A stretch of DNA of 8,060 bases, taken from positions 1-8,060 of the forward strand of contig JAGWMH010000074.1 in assembly GCA_028871775.1 (NCBI GenBank). Direction: 5' to 3'. The position numbers and the translations under genes were made by a program. The notes below the pieces were generated by a model. It was not told where the DNA came from. It did not search any database and was given only the letters and a program-made list of their open reading frames with translations. Of the stretch, positions 6,919 through 8,060 are shown one piece after another. Each line of letters begins with the position of its first letter. The stretch's first letter is position 1. The DNA is from Betaproteobacteria bacterium. GTDB lineage: Bacteria > Pseudomonadota > Gammaproteobacteria > Burkholderiales > Gallionellaceae.

Positions 6919-8060
6919 ATGTCGAAGAATCCGGGAAAACCAATTCTTGCGCACGAAAAAATCGGCCTCGATGCAGCTTCTATCAAACAATCCCTGTTAG
7001 ACCGTTTGACCTATTCGGTTGGCAAAGACACCATCACCGCCACGGATCGCGACTGGTTTTTCACCGCCGCAATCGTGGCGCGCGACCACCTGATCGACCG
7101 CTGGATGGAAACCATGCGGAGTTATTACGTCAACGATGCCAAGCGGGTTTATTACTTTTCCATGGAGTTCTTGATAGGGCGTACGCTGGTAAACAGCCTG
7201 CTAAATCTGGGTTTCGAGCAGGAATACCGCCGGGTGCTTGATGAAATGGGTGTGGATATGGAAAAGGTGCGGGAAATGGAGCACGACGCCGCGCTTGGAA
7301 ATGGCGGCCTGGGGCGGTTGGCGGCTTGCTTCCTGGATTCCATGGCGACGCTCAACCTGCCCGGCTACGGCTATGGCATCCGTTATGAGTATGGCATGTT
7401 CTCGCAGCGCATCGAGGACGGCAGGCAAGTCGAGCATCCTGACAACTGGCTGCGCTATGGCAACCCATGGGAATTCCCGCGCGCCGAAGTGCTTTATCAG
7501 GTCAAGTTCCACGGTCGTGTGGTTCAGTACGCCGACGAGCACGGCGTGGAGCGCCACCACTGGGTGGATTCGGAAGATGTGATGGCGATGGCCTACGACA
7601 GCCCGATTCCCGGCTATGCCACCAATACCGTCAACAACATGAGGTTATGGGCGGCCAAGGCGACGCGCGATTTTGAACTGCGCTACTTTAACGAAGGCAA
7701 TTACATCAAGGCGGTGGAGGACAAGAACGAATCCGAAAACCTGTCCAAGGTGCTCTATCCGAACGACACCACGACGATGGGGCGCGAGTTGCGCCTCAAG
7801 CAGCAGTATTTTTTCGTGAGCGCTTCCCTGCAGGACATTCTTCGCCGGTTTGAGGGTTATCACGACGGCTTCGATGCATTTCCGGAAAAGGTCTCGATCC
7901 AGCTCAACGATACCCATCCGTCAATCGCCATTCCCGAATTGATGCGTCTTCTGATGGATGTGCATGGACTGGAGTGGGACCGGGCCTGGAACATCAGCCT
8001 TCGTACTTTCTCCTATACCAACCACACGCTGATGCCGGAAGCGCTGGAAACCTGGCCGCT
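6919..8060 (+). CDS. glgP: Glycogen/starch phosphorylase, N-terminal 380 codons (3' end outside window)
   Basis: PLP-dependent enzyme (glycosyltransferase family 35) that releases glucose-1-phosphate from glycogen or maltodextrin. The frame from ATG 6919 is open to the right edge, giving 380 codons of an expected ~800-830. Seen: YYFSMEFLIGRTL (about 75-87), GNGGLGRLAACFLDSMATL from residue 127, YGIRYEYGMFSQ, GNPWEFPR, QLNDTHPSIAIPELMRLL from 328, and YTNHTLMPEALE with H369, which corresponds to the substrate histidine (H377 of the muscle enzyme). The PLP lysine is beyond the window. The start has GGGG (6909-6912) with 6-base spacing. The N-terminus has about 25 residues before the conserved core, usual for bacterial GlgP. 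The gene lies 74 bp after tRNA-Thr and is not part of the ribF operon. A close maltodextrin phosphorylase (malP) cannot be excluded from the N-terminal half alone. Confidence 0.94.
   Translation, partial: MSKNPGKPILAHEKIGLDAASIKQSLLDRLTYSVGKDTITATDRDWFFTAAIVARDHLIDRWMETMRSYYVNDAKRVYYFSMEFLIGRTLVNSLLNLGFEQEYRRVLDEMGVDMEKVREMEHDAALGNGGLGRLAACFLDSMATLNLPGYGYGIRYEYGMFSQRIEDGRQVEHPDNWLRYGNPWEFPRAEVLYQVKFHGRVVQYADEHGVERHHWVDSEDVMAMAYDSPIPGYATNTVNNMRLWAAKATRDFELRYFNEGNYIKAVEDKNESENLSKVLYPNDTTTMGRELRLKQQYFFVSASLQDILRRFEGYHDGFDAFPEKVSIQLNDTHPSIAIPELMRLLMDVHGLEWDRAWNISLRTFSYTNHTLMPEALETWP

Overview
The window looks like a betaproteobacterial chromosome of moderately high GC. The gene order ribF-ileS-lspA-ispH, the protein sequences, and a CCA-encoding tRNA-Thr(CGT) beside a glycogen phosphorylase gene all fit. 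A Nitrosomonadales/Gallionellaceae-type relative is my best guess, but that is inference from protein resemblance, not from a search. Every gene I can support is on the + strand, and no stretch over 300 bases lacks a gene.

Layout. (1) 1-563 is the 3' end of tldD, the metalloprotease subunit of TldD/TldE. (2) 564-768 is a gene-free spacer with a small inverted repeat. It ends in a copy of the ribF promoter region and first codons. (3) 769-1459 is a two-gene accessory cassette: a minimal nucleotidyltransferase (MNT, putative antitoxin) overlapping a HEPN-domain protein (putative toxin). (4) 1503-6671 is a tightly packed housekeeping operon in which each gene overlaps the next: ribF (FMN/FAD synthesis), ileS (isoleucyl-tRNA synthetase), lspA (lipoprotein signal peptidase) and ispH (last step of the MEP isoprenoid pathway). 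A convincing intrinsic terminator closes it at 6681-6708. (5) 6728-6844 is a tRNA-Thr(CGT) gene with a near-ideal sigma70 promoter. (6) 6919-8060 is the first 380 codons of a glycogen phosphorylase gene that runs off the window.

The most interesting point is at the boundary of the accessory cassette. About 40 bp spanning the ribF -10 box, start codon and first codons occurs twice, at 719-758 and 1484-1523, exactly 765 bp apart with two mismatches, and the MNT-HEPN pair lies between the copies. This looks like insertion of the cassette at the 5' end of ribF with duplication of the target, leaving ribF with an intact promoter and start. The upstream copy now supplies a candidate promoter, and a vestigial 25-codon ribF-start ORF, to the cassette. 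MNT-HEPN pairs are a known toxin-antitoxin class. The repeat-bounded placement in front of an essential operon, and a HEPN protein without an obvious RNase motif in the usual place, are the parts worth checking.
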